NCBI GenBank assembly: GCA_037440065.1
Contig: JBBIUV010000017.1
Location: forward strand, 124,001 to 188,000
Origin: UBA1563 sp037440065
GTDB lineage: Bacteria > Bacteroidota > Ignavibacteria > Ignavibacteriales > Ignavibacteriaceae
Reading direction: 5' to 3'
Length of the DNA: 64,000 nucleotides
Both the position numbers and the translations under genes were made by a program. A model generated the notes under the pieces. It searched no databases, had not been told where the DNA came from, and worked only from the letters and a program-made list of their open reading frames with translations. Of the stretch, positions 54,231-62,574 are shown in pieces; positions within the stretch are counted from its first letter, which is position 1; every line of letters begins with the position of its first letter.

Positions 54231-55904
54231 TTATTTCAAAATCGCACCGGTATTAGCAGACGTCACTAATCTTGCGTATCTGCCTAAATAACCTTTTTTA
54301 ATTTTTGGTTCGAACGCCGGGAGTTGTGCCAACCTTTTCTGAATTTCTTCATCAGTCAGCTCAACGCTTAAAATTCTGTTAGGAATATCAACAGTTATTA
54401 AATCTGCTTCAACTAAAGCTGCGATTGGTCCACGTTCAGCAGCCTCTGGAGAAACGTGTCCGATGCAGGCACCGCGTGTTCCGCCTGAAAATCTGCCGTC
54501 GGTTATCAATGCAACTTTATCACCAAGTCCCATTCCCATAATCGCTGAAGTTGGTGATAGCATTTCCGGCATTCCGGGTCCACCTTTTGGACCTTCATAA
54601 CGAATAACCACAACATCACCTGCTTGAACTTTTCCAGCCAAAATATTTTCCATCGCTTCCTCCTGCGAATTAAAAATTCTAGCCGGACCGATATGATTCA
54701 TCATCTTTGGATCAACAGCGCCGGTTTTTACGATTGAACCATACGGAGCCAGATTTCCAAAAAGAATTGCAAGCCCGCCCGTTTTTGAATAAGGATTTTC
54801 AACCGAACGAATGACAGATGAATTTTTAATATCTGCTCCGGTAATATTTTCACCAAGTGTTTTTCCGGTAACGGTTAATCTATTTAAATCAAGAATTCCA
54901 TCCACCTTGGAAACTTCATTTAAGATTGCTGAAATTCCACCGGCTTCATCAACATCTTCCATGTGAACTTCTTTTGTAGCCGGACTAACTTTACAGATGT
55001 AAGGTACTTTTTGAGAAAGCGTATTTAGTTCAGCAAGATCAAAATCAATTTCTGCTTCGTTGGCAATTGCCAAAGTATGGAGAACTGTGTTCGTGCTTCC
55101 TCCCATTGCCATATCGAGCACGAAGGCATTCATTATAGATTCTTTGGTGATGATATCTTTTGGCTTAATGTCTTTTTCAACTAAAGTAAGAATTTGCTTT
55201 GCCGCTTGTTTTGCTAATTCATGTCGTTTGGGGTTGAGTGCGAGGATTGATCCGTTTCCGGGGAGTGCCATTCCGAGTGCTTCCATTAAGCAGTTCATTG
55301 AGTTGGCGGTAAACATGCCTGAACAAGAACCGCACGACGGACAACCAAAATTTTCTAATTCATTTAATTGTTCGTCGTTTATTTTGCCTGATTGATATTC
55401 CCCAACTCCTTCAAATACGGAAATGAGATCTACTTTTTTGCCTGATGGAGTTTTACCGGCTTTCATCGGTCCGCCGGAAATAAATATTGTTGGAATGTTT
55501 ACACGAACGGCTGCCATCAACATTCCCGGAACAATCTTGTCGCAGTTAGGAATGCAAACCATTCCATCCAAACGATGAGCTTCAACAACGGTTTCAACAC
55601 AGTCTGCAATTAATTCTCTACTAGCAAGTGAGTAGCGCATACCGATATGCCCCATCGCGATACCGTCATCAACACCAATCGTGTTAAACTCAAACGGAAC
55701 GCCGCCTGCTTCACGGATAGCTTCTTTTACAATTCTCCCAAATTCTTGAAGATGCACATGTCCGGGGATTAAATCGATATAGGAATTACAAACTCCGATA
55801 AAAGGTTTTTTAAAATCTTCATCGCTCTTAATTACACCGGTAGCCTTCAGCAAACTACGGTGCGGAGCTTTATCAAAACCTTTTTTAATTAAATCAGATC
55901 TCAA
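54231..55904 (-). CDS. ilvD: Dihydroxy-acid dehydratase
   Basis: Dehydrates dihydroxy-acids to 2-oxo acids in valine and isoleucine synthesis using an iron-sulphur cluster. It has 557 residues. Cluster and active-site segments are GVCNSYIDLIPGHVHL, PNCDKIVPGMLMA and GCPSCGSCSGMFTANSMNCL. It is the first enzyme gene of the operon. The 119 bp between the leader ORF and its start hold a long stem-loop, so its transcription may be attenuated. Confidence 0.97.
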   Translation of the reverse strand: MRSDLIKKGFDKAPHRSLLKATGVIKSDEDFKKPFIGVCNSYIDLIPGHVHLQEFGRIVKEAIREAGGVPFEFNTIGVDDGIAMGHIGMRYSLASRELIADCVETVVEAHRLDGMVCIPNCDKIVPGMLMAAVRVNIPTIFISGGPMKAGKTPSGKKVDLISVFEGVGEYQSGKINDEQLNELENFGCPSCGSCSGMFTANSMNCLMEALGMALPGNGSILALNPKRHELAKQAAKQILTLVEKDIKPKDIITKESIMNAFVLDMAMGGSTNTVLHTLAIANEAEIDFDLAELNTLSQKVPYICKVSPATKEVHMEDVDEAGGISAILNEVSKVDGILDLNRLTVTGKTLGENITGADIKNSSVIRSVENPYSKTGGLAILFGNLAPYGSIVKTGAVDPKMMNHIGPARIFNSQEEAMENILAGKVQAGDVVVIRYEGPKGGPGMPEMLSPTSAIMGMGLGDKVALITDGRFSGGTRGACIGHVSPEAAERGPIAALVEADLITVDIPNRILSVELTDEEIQKRLAQLPAFEPKIKKGYLGRYARLVTSANTGAILK

Positions 55905-55955
55905 GATGACCTCAAGTTTATAAAATTGACAAACAAGAAAAACCTTTCGGCTCTC

Positions 55956-56016
55956 GTCAATCCCGAAATCTTAAGTATGTGTGTGTGGTAGTCTTTTATT
56001 TTGATTTGGGATTGAC
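55956..56016 (-). promoter_or_regulatory. Stem-loop between leader ORF and ilvD, candidate attenuator
   Basis: On the minus-strand transcript GTCAATCCC then AAATC pairs with GATTT, a bulged C and GGGATTGAC across a 32-base loop. A T-rich stretch, GGTTTTTCTTG, follows about 10 bases later beside a small CCGAAAGG hairpin. The placement directly after an Ile/Leu/Val-rich ORF fits transcription attenuation. Which fold acts as terminator is not clear. Confidence 0.55.
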
Positions 56017-56022
56017 TTATTA

Positions 56023-56190
56023 TTAGCCTAGAATAATAATGCTAAGGAGGCTAAGAATAACAGAAATCCCAATAACGACAGAAAAAATCGATAGGGTTAT
56101 TATTGGAGAAATCACAACACTTGGACTACCGGGGATGCTGGCAAATCCATAAAAATTGTTTTGTGCGATATATTGTGATTGATTTTTCAT
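56023..56190 (-). CDS. Ile/Leu/Val-rich leader peptide of the ilv-leu operon
   Basis: A 55-codon ORF upstream of ilvD on the same strand. The first 23 residues are ordinary (MKNQSQYIAQNNFYGFASIP). The last part is dominated by branched-chain residues, with SVVIGISVILSLLSIIILG as its end; 13 of the final 19 residues are Ile, Leu or Val. This is what an attenuation leader for a branched-chain operon needs: ribosomes stall when the charged tRNAs are scarce. The start lies about eight bases after the predicted transcription start, so it is nearly leaderless, and no ribosome-binding site is seen. A small single-helix membrane peptide is the alternative reading. Confidence 0.65.
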   Translation of the reverse strand: MKNQSQYIAQNNFYGFASIPGSPSVVISPIITLSIFSVVIGISVILSLLSIIILG

Positions 56191-56203
56191 TTTTTTATTG
56201 ATG

Positions 56204-56235
56204 CAAAGATAGCTGAAGGAAGTTAAAGTGTCAAG
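56204..56235 (-). promoter_or_regulatory. Bacteroidota-type promoter of the ilv-leu operon
   Basis: On the minus strand CTTG (56232-56235) forms the -33 element and TATCTTTG (56204-56211) the -7 element, separated by 20 bases. This agrees closely with the TTTG-N19-TAnnTTTG consensus. Transcription should begin near 56198, just before the leader ORF. Confidence 0.7.
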
Positions 56236-56443
56236 TTTTGAGCTTCTTTTTTTTAACTTTTCTGGAAAATAATTAATGTGAGTGCATATCTTTCCATTAA
56301 TAATTTAATACAATCTTATCACAGAGCTAAAAAAATAGGTTTTTTAAAGATAAAACGAATTATTTGTGTTATGACTATTTCGTGAGATTTGCTTAATCTT
56401 GGTCGAAATTCTAATTTGCATCAAAATAATTTTGGAGTATTAA

Positions 56444-57439
56444 GTGAAATCGACATTTTTTTTTCAACTGTTCACGATCATCCTTTCAGTATCATTTTCT
56501 TCTCTTACCGCACAAGTTTATAAATCAGATTCTCCTTTTGCACATACTTATTCCATCGTAGCCTATGATGAACAAACGGGCGAAATGGGTGTGGCGGTAC
56601 AGTCTCACTGGTTCTCTGTTGGAACAATGGTGACTTGGGGCGAAGCTGGAGTTGGTGTTGTGGCAACACAGTCGTTTGTTAATCCCGCATTTGGACCAGA
56701 TGGTTTAAAATTATTAAAAGAAGGAAAATCTGCTGGAGAAACCGTTGCTACTTTATTACTAAGCGATAAAGGAAGAGAGTTCAGGCAGCTAGCAATATTG
56801 GATGCAAAAGGAAATGTTGCTTCATTTACCGGTAATGATTGTATTCAACCAGCAGGAAACATCACCGGGAAAAATTTTTCTGTACAGGCAAACTTAATGT
56901 CAAATGATAAAATCTGGCCAGCCATGGCAGAAGCATTTCAAAAGTCGACTGGTCCCCTAGCAGAAAGATTGCTTATTGCCCTTGAAGCGGCTGAAAAAGC
57001 CGGTGGGGATATTCGTGGAAAACAATCTGCTGCAATGCTTGTTGTTCGTGGAAAATCAACCGGAAAAGTTTGGGAAGATCGGTTAGTAGATATTCGAGTT
57101 GATGATAGTCCAGCTCCTCTTCCAGAACTGCGGAGACTTTTAAAAGTACATCGAGCCTATGATCATATGAATAATGGTGATTTGGCGGTTGAAAAGGACG
57201 ACATGGATTTAGCGATGCAGGAATACTCTTCGGCAATGAAAATGTTTCCCGATAATCTTGAAATGAAATTTTGGACAGCAGTGGCGCTAGCTAACAAAGG
57301 AATGATGAAAGAAGCGGTTCCTATGTTCAAACAAATTTTTAAGAAAGATAAAAATTGGAAGACTTTAATACCAAACCTTGTTCCCAATGGTTTACTTAAG
57401 GTAAATGAGGAAGATTTAAAAAAGATTCTTGCCGCTTAG
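56444..57439 (+). CDS. DUF1028 family exported protein with TPR-like tail
   Basis: A 331-residue protein starting at GTG, with GGAG nine bases upstream and a signal peptide (VKSTFFFQLFTIILSVSFSS, first residue read as Met). The DUF1028 domain, about 30-235, has an Ntn-hydrolase-like pattern: FAHTYSIVAYDEQTGEMGVA, GVVATQSFVNPAFGPDGL and DIRGKQSAAMLVV. A C-terminal TPR-like region follows (AMQEYSSAMKMFPDNLEMKF). The 540-bp gap before it holds the ilv promoter and leader on the other strand. The substrate is unknown. Confidence 0.88.
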   Translation: MKSTFFFQLFTIILSVSFSSLTAQVYKSDSPFAHTYSIVAYDEQTGEMGVAVQSHWFSVGTMVTWGEAGVGVVATQSFVNPAFGPDGLKLLKEGKSAGETVATLLLSDKGREFRQLAILDAKGNVASFTGNDCIQPAGNITGKNFSVQANLMSNDKIWPAMAEAFQKSTGPLAERLLIALEAAEKAGGDIRGKQSAAMLVVRGKSTGKVWEDRLVDIRVDDSPAPLPELRRLLKVHRAYDHMNNGDLAVEKDDMDLAMQEYSSAMKMFPDNLEMKFWTAVALANKGMMKEAVPMFKQIFKKDKNWKTLIPNLVPNGLLKVNEEDLKKILAA

Positions 57440-57569
57440 AATAGAATCAAACTAGATCATTTTTAATTCGCTGGAAGAAGACTCAAAACAAAGTTGAAAA
57501 GTCTTAGAGGTCAATCGACAAACATTTGCTTTATTTAAGAGTTCTCCTCCCGGCAAAATAACAGCTAAT

Positions 57570-58094
57570 TTAGAACTTTAAAGTTGAACTAAATTTATAC
57601 TCGACTTTAACTTCATTTTCGAAATTGGCAGAAATGGAAAGACTATCCTGAGCTGCTTCCAAAACTTTAAACGCCACGTAACCATCAATCGCTTTGATCA
57701 CCCATATTTCATTCGGAACTAATTTCACACTTCCGCAATCCACATTAATATTCCATTTTGAAGTATCAATAGTAGTAACGCCGGCCAAATCATTACCGGT
57801 TACTTTGTACATTTTACCGGAAGATGGTCTGAACGCAAGTAAGAGATCATAATAATTTGTGCCGCCTGTAGATTATTCGCACCAATTTATAACATCGCCA
57901 TCAACTTTTGCTTGGTCGAGATAATTTGCGGCAGAACCAGCTACTCCTTCGGAGAAATCGACTCCCCAATGATTCATCGTTAGAGTTTTAGCCCCTGTGG
58001 TAGTATTCGTCGGATTACTTTCATCTTTTTTACACGAAGAAAATATTAAAGTTACCCCAATAGCGACAACGAAAACACGAATGAGAACTTTCAT
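57570..58094 (-). pseudogene. Lipoprotein gene interrupted by an in-frame stop
   Basis: Two open pieces in the same frame make one gene of 175 codons. It starts with a lipoprotein signal (MKVLIRVFVVAIGVTLIFSS before the lipidated C21). A TAA at 57873-57875 follows DVINWCE; the frame then continues at once with STGGTNYYDLLLAFRPSSGK and reaches a normal stop at 57570. The second half is beta-rich (KWNINVDCGSVKLVPNEIWV). A single base change, C or G or A to T, would explain the stop. The family is not recognised; some features recall HmuY-like lipoproteins. Either a recent nonsense mutation or a sequence error. Confidence 0.75.
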
Positions 58095-58178
58095 CTTGAA
58101 CTCCTAATAAATTATTAATATATTTTTTTGTTTTCCCCTGGACAAAAACAATACGCACATCAATTGACATTGAACTAA

Positions 58179-59789
58179 TTACTTCAGTAAAATCATTTTT
58201 TTTGTTATATATTTTTCTCCTGTACTTAGGCGATAGAAATAGACTCCACTACCCAAATTAAATTCGCTGGAATTAAAAGATATTTTATGATTCCCTTGTT
58301 CCACATATTCATTAACCAGTTCAGCAACTATTTTGCCAAGTAGATCATAAATTTTTAGCGAAACGATTGATGGCTCTTCTAATTGATAGCTGACTATTGT
58401 ACTTGGATTAAATGGGTTTGGATAGTTTTGGGAAAGGATAAATGACCTCTGATTAAGACTCTCTGAACCAATATTTGTTAACTTGTTTTTAGCGTAACTT
58501 ATGATTTTAGTATAATCGAAAGCGTTGGCAATGTCAGTGTCAGAACAAATTAAGATTATATCGTCGTTCACCTTTAATGAGTTTTGATGCCGCCCGATAA
58601 ACTCAGCTGGGAAGACTGCCTTACCTTTTACTACTCCTTGATTATTGATTTTATACGTTGTGAAATATGTGGAAACAGTAGAAGAACGAATGGAACCTGA
58701 AATAAGTATTTCATCTCCATCAATAACAATGGTAGATGAGGATGGTGGGTAATTCCCAAAACTAAACGCATCAATCCACTTGGTTCCCGTATCAATGAAC
58801 CGCCAATTTTCGTTTCCTGTAGTGGAATAATAAACTGCAAACATGGGGGTTGTTTCTTTATATTTTGACAGTCCGGACACAACCACACCGGATCCAAAAC
58901 TTTTTAAATCTACTGCCTGATCTTTGTCAACAGCGTTATCAAACGTTTTAGACCAGAGCAAATTACCATCTGAAGCATACGCAAGGGTTAAGGCATCGTA
59001 AGTATTGGGATGAAACTCTACTCCGCAATGTCCAGCTATATAAGTTATTCCGCTAGTTCCAACTGCAATTTTATTTCCGGAAATAATATTTTTTCCTGAA
59101 ATAGTGAATTCATCTTTCCAAATTAGAAGTCCGTTTATGTCTATTTTAGCAGTAAAAACGCTGTGAACACCGTTGCGAAATATTGAGCCAGTTATAGTGG
59201 AATTTCCCGATTCATCAACTAAAGCATCGTTTAATATTGCGGTTTCAGCGGCTGGAATAGTTATCGGGAAAGGGACAAAATCCCAAAGCTCGATTCCTTG
59301 CGGATTAAATTTTATGATTTTGGGACCGAAGTTATTATTATCGTTATCGTAAGAAACTGAATAGAGGAAAATATTTCCGGCAGAATCAACTTCAATTTTT
59401 CTGTTATTAATACAGTTATGCACGAACTGAAGAAGCGAATCTCCTGAAGAATTCAAAACATAGACATACAAATCACCAAACACATAGATGTTATTGCTCT
59501 TGTCGGTTGTAACACTCGGAGCTGTGCCTCCACTACCGGTGGAGAAGTATTTTGTAAATTGATGTGCCCCTTGAGAAGAAAACTTATTTAATATACAATT
59601 ATAATTTGCAGCACCTCCGGAATTAGTTCCAACTGTTAAAATATTATTTTGAGTATCCATATGCGAGTCTGTTACATAGGTTCTTCCCCCTTCAAAATGC
59701 CATGAAGTAGTCCAGTTTGGATCTTGAGCAAGTATAGGTAAACAGAAAAAAATAAATAGTATTGAAGATTTTACGTAGTTGTGTTTCAT
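58179..59789 (-). CDS. T9SS-sorted secreted protein with SBBP-like beta-propeller repeats
   Basis: A 536-residue exported protein (signal peptide MKHNYVKSSILFIFFCLPILA). The body has repeats of the kind FVFGDLYVYVLNSSGDSLLQ and AVGTSGITYIAGHC, typical of SBBP or delta-60 propellers. The C-terminus is a type A sorting domain with NYPNPFNPSTIVSYQL and a final KKMILLK. It is 16 bp downstream of another T9SS cargo gene on the same strand, so they are probably co-expressed. Its function is unknown. Confidence 0.85.
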   Translation of the reverse strand: MKHNYVKSSILFIFFCLPILAQDPNWTTSWHFEGGRTYVTDSHMDTQNNILTVGTNSGGAANYNCILNKFSSQGAHQFTKYFSTGSGGTAPSVTTDKSNNIYVFGDLYVYVLNSSGDSLLQFVHNCINNRKIEVDSAGNIFLYSVSYDNDNNNFGPKIIKFNPQGIELWDFVPFPITIPAAETAILNDALVDESGNSTITGSIFRNGVHSVFTAKIDINGLLIWKDEFTISGKNIISGNKIAVGTSGITYIAGHCGVEFHPNTYDALTLAYASDGNLLWSKTFDNAVDKDQAVDLKSFGSGVVVSGLSKYKETTPMFAVYYSTTGNENWRFIDTGTKWIDAFSFGNYPPSSSTIVIDGDEILISGSIRSSTVSTYFTTYKINNQGVVKGKAVFPAEFIGRHQNSLKVNDDIILICSDTDIANAFDYTKIISYAKNKLTNIGSESLNQRSFILSQNYPNPFNPSTIVSYQLEEPSIVSLKIYDLLGKIVAELVNEYVEQGNHKISFNSSEFNLGSGVYFYRLSTGEKYITKKMILLK

Positions 59790-59805
59790 TTTAGTCGCCT
59801 CAGAT

Positions 59806-61959
59806 TTATTTAACCAACAGCATTTTTTTTGTTGAAATAATTGATCCGCTAATTAACTGATAAAAGTAGAGACCACTTGATAGTCCTGCCGCATTAAAAT
59901 TAATTTCGTACTCACCAGCAGCTTTTTCTTCGTGCACAAGTTCCCTTACTTCACTCCCTAGTATATCAAATATCTTCAAGGATACAGTTGAAACTTTTGG
60001 AACTGAGTATTTTATTGTGGTAGTTGGATTAAATGGATTCGGATAGTTTTGGTGCAAAACAAAATTTTGTGGAATTTCTTTCACTGGCTGTATCTTTTCA
60101 ACAGAAGTTATTCCTCCGTTACTAGTATATAAAATTCCATAGCCTCCGCTAACGACCCAACCGTGGTTTGCATCCAGAAAATTAATCGGCTCAAAAGAAC
60201 TTGTTGGAGCTAAGATATTTTGAGTCCATGAAGCTCCACCATCAATAGTTTTAAAAAGATCTACCCCTGTTGAAACCCAACCGTGAGATTGATCTGAGAA
60301 AGAAACATCATAAATTCCATAATTACTGCGGTTAAAAATCGTACTCCAACTAATACCACCATCAACACTTCTGGAAAGTTTATCTCCATACGTTATCAAA
60401 ATTGTATTTTCATCAAAGCAGATAATTTTTTTTAACTGGCTTTTAAGTGAATCAATATAAATAACATTCCAAAGTAAACCGCTATTATAAGTTTTTAATA
60501 CCACGTTCTTCCCTATATGAGCTCCATATGTACCTCTCCCGACCGCGTAACCAACTTCCCTATTTGCAAATGCAATTCCATAAAGATGTGCCACAGTTGG
60601 AGTTGATTGCAGTCCCCAAGTTTGTCCACCATCAAGAGTTTGAATAACAGTACCGTTTGTTCCGGCTGCCCAACCGAATGTAGTATCCACAAAAAATATT
60701 GAATTGAAATTTTGAACAACATTATTATTTTGAAGTCCCCAACTGTTTCCCCCATCTGTAGTTCTTAACATATTATTTTGAAAATTGTACCCGCCAACAA
60801 TCCATCCATTGTTTACATCTTTAAACCAAATGTCTTGCATATTTTTTATTAAACTATTTTCCATGAATTTCCACTTCTGTCCGTCGGGTGAATGAACTAC
60901 TCCCTGCCACTGCATCCCCCAGATGCGTAAAGGATTTTTTAGAATAAAAAGTTTTTCAATATTTCTTGTATAAGTTTTTTTAATCCAAGTAACGCCGCCA
61001 TCGGTAGTTTTGGCAATTCCTATACCTTCACCTTGCGAAGCGCTATACCAACCTTTTAATGAGGAATTGAAAAAAAGTCGGTCAACCCCAAAGGGGATGC
61101 TGTCGTTTTGAATTGACCAGTTTGTACCGTTATCGTTGCTTTTATATAGTTTTCCGCCTCCGGCAATAAAAGCCGTGCCTGAAGATAAATATGAAACAGA
61201 GTATAAAGTTGAACTACTTACTTCCTTTTTAACCCAGTTAACTCCTCCATCCGAAGTCGTCAGCACAGTACCTATCCCTACCGTAATACCGTCATTCTCA
61301 TTTTTAAACGCAATATCATATAGCAAATTTGAAGTACCGCTTGTTTGGTTATTCCATGTAGTTCCACCGTCAAGTGTAATAAAAATAGATCCTTGGGCGC
61401 CGACGATCCAACCTTTTTGTTGAGTCGTGAAAGTTACGGAAGTTAAAAATGTTCCTAATAATTGGGAACTCCAGGTATTCCCTCCATCAGTAGTTTTTAG
61501 TATGACTCCCTGTATGTTACCACCAGTTGTAAATCCCGAGTAACCAACTACCCAACCAAAATTGTTATCCCAAAAGAACGCGTTCTTAAAATGAACATAT
61601 TGATTTGTTGATAAGGTTAATCCTGAGTTTAATTTTTCCCACGAAGTTCCCCCATTTGTAGTTTTTAATAAAGTATTTTGTTGACCAACATACCAACCAA
61701 GTTGATTATCTGTAAAATACAACCTCCCACCAGATATGGCAGCAATTTCTTCGGAGTACCCTAATCCAGTTGTTAAGCCAAACCATGTTTCTCCACCATC
61801 TTCAGTTTTATAAATTGAATGCCCGACTCCCGCAGCGTATCCAATAAAATCATTCACAAAATAGATATCGGAGATAATGTTACTACTTTGATAATACCAT
61901 CCGTTTTGAGAAAAAGCAGTTGTCGTAAGTAAAAATGCTATAATCAGTTGTTTGTACAT
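59806..61959 (-). CDS. T9SS-sorted secreted protein with Ycf48/BNR repeats
   Basis: A 717-residue exported protein (signal peptide MYKQLIIAFLLTTTAFSQ). At least ten blades carry the signature K-T-x-D-G-G-x-T-W, such as YKTEDGGETWFGL, LKTTNGGTSWEKL, ITLDGGTTWNNQ and IQTLDGGQTWGLQ, alternating with GWxVG segments. That is the Ycf48/photosystem-II-assembly-like propeller. A type A sorting domain (NYPNPFNPTTTIKYSV, ending KKMLLVK) completes it. It forms a pair with the cargo gene 16 bp downstream. It may be a surface adhesin or scaffold. Confidence 0.87.
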   Translation of the reverse strand: MYKQLIIAFLLTTTAFSQNGWYYQSSNIISDIYFVNDFIGYAAGVGHSIYKTEDGGETWFGLTTGLGYSEEIAAISGGRLYFTDNQLGWYVGQQNTLLKTTNGGTSWEKLNSGLTLSTNQYVHFKNAFFWDNNFGWVVGYSGFTTGGNIQGVILKTTDGGNTWSSQLLGTFLTSVTFTTQQKGWIVGAQGSIFITLDGGTTWNNQTSGTSNLLYDIAFKNENDGITVGIGTVLTTSDGGVNWVKKEVSSSTLYSVSYLSSGTAFIAGGGKLYKSNDNGTNWSIQNDSIPFGVDRLFFNSSLKGWYSASQGEGIGIAKTTDGGVTWIKKTYTRNIEKLFILKNPLRIWGMQWQGVVHSPDGQKWKFMENSLIKNMQDIWFKDVNNGWIVGGYNFQNNMLRTTDGGNSWGLQNNNVVQNFNSIFFVDTTFGWAAGTNGTVIQTLDGGQTWGLQSTPTVAHLYGIAFANREVGYAVGRGTYGAHIGKNVVLKTYNSGLLWNVIYIDSLKSQLKKIICFDENTILITYGDKLSRSVDGGISWSTIFNRSNYGIYDVSFSDQSHGWVSTGVDLFKTIDGGASWTQNILAPTSSFEPINFLDANHGWVVSGGYGILYTSNGGITSVEKIQPVKEIPQNFVLHQNYPNPFNPTTTIKYSVPKVSTVSLKIFDILGSEVRELVHEEKAAGEYEINFNAAGLSSGLYFYQLISGSIISTKKMLLVK

Positions 61960-62121
61960 GATACGTACCTTTGAGATTTAATTGATATAAATATCTTTTT
62001 TATCACGAATTCAGCGCTGGAAAATGTTGAACGAAATTTTCTTGATGAGGCTCTCGTAGTTTTTTCCTTAACAAAATTTTCGGCTTGCATATTGGAGGTC
62101 TATTCATAATTTAATCAGTTC

Positions 62122-62349
62122 TTAAAACCAGTGATTAGTTTCTCTTATTTTTCCGGGATACTCGGATCCACATTCTTTACAATATTTTGCGTAAGGATTA
62201 CTGATACTTTTATGGCATGAAGGACAGGAATCGATCAATTCCGTTCCGCATAAAGAACAGTATTTGTCCGGCTCTAGTTTATTGCAAAAGAAGCTGCACT
62301 TAGGACACAGCTTATAAAGATGCTCAATTTTAAGTGATTCTGTTTCCAT
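62122..62349 (-). CDS. Small double zinc-ribbon protein
   Basis: A 75-residue protein with repeated cysteine pairs: LCPKCSFFCNK, YCSLCGTEL, SCPSCHKSI and YCKECGSEYPG. The four CxxC pairs should bind two zinc ions. No other domain is present. It stands alone between two intergenic gaps. Proteins of this size may be adaptors; the function is unknown. Confidence 0.7.
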   Translation of the reverse strand: METESLKIEHLYKLCPKCSFFCNKLEPDKYCSLCGTELIDSCPSCHKSISNPYAKYCKECGSEYPGKIRETNHWF

Positions 62350-62498
62350 TTTAGTATTTAATTTTTTATAAAAATCTCATAAAACTTATTTCCACTAACA
62401 ATTATTAAGTCAAGAATTATACCTTTCTAGAAGCGATTAGTATGATCGAAATTTTAGTTCTTTCGCAACTTTCTTGTTTTCAATCAAAGTGAGATGGC

Positions 62499-62534
62499 GT
62501 AACCCTGTGCAACATTGTTGCTTTACAGGGTAAC
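62499..62534. repeat. Long imperfect palindrome
   Basis: GTAACCCTGT (62499-62508) pairs with ACAGGGTAAC (62525-62534) with one mismatch. Inside, GCAAC and GTTGC form a second 5-bp stem around ATT. It lies in the gap before the partial gene at 62575 and looks like a dispersed palindromic element. Confidence 0.6.
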
Positions 62535-62574
62535 ATTTTACTGATAATCAATTTTGAATTGCTTATATTTTATC

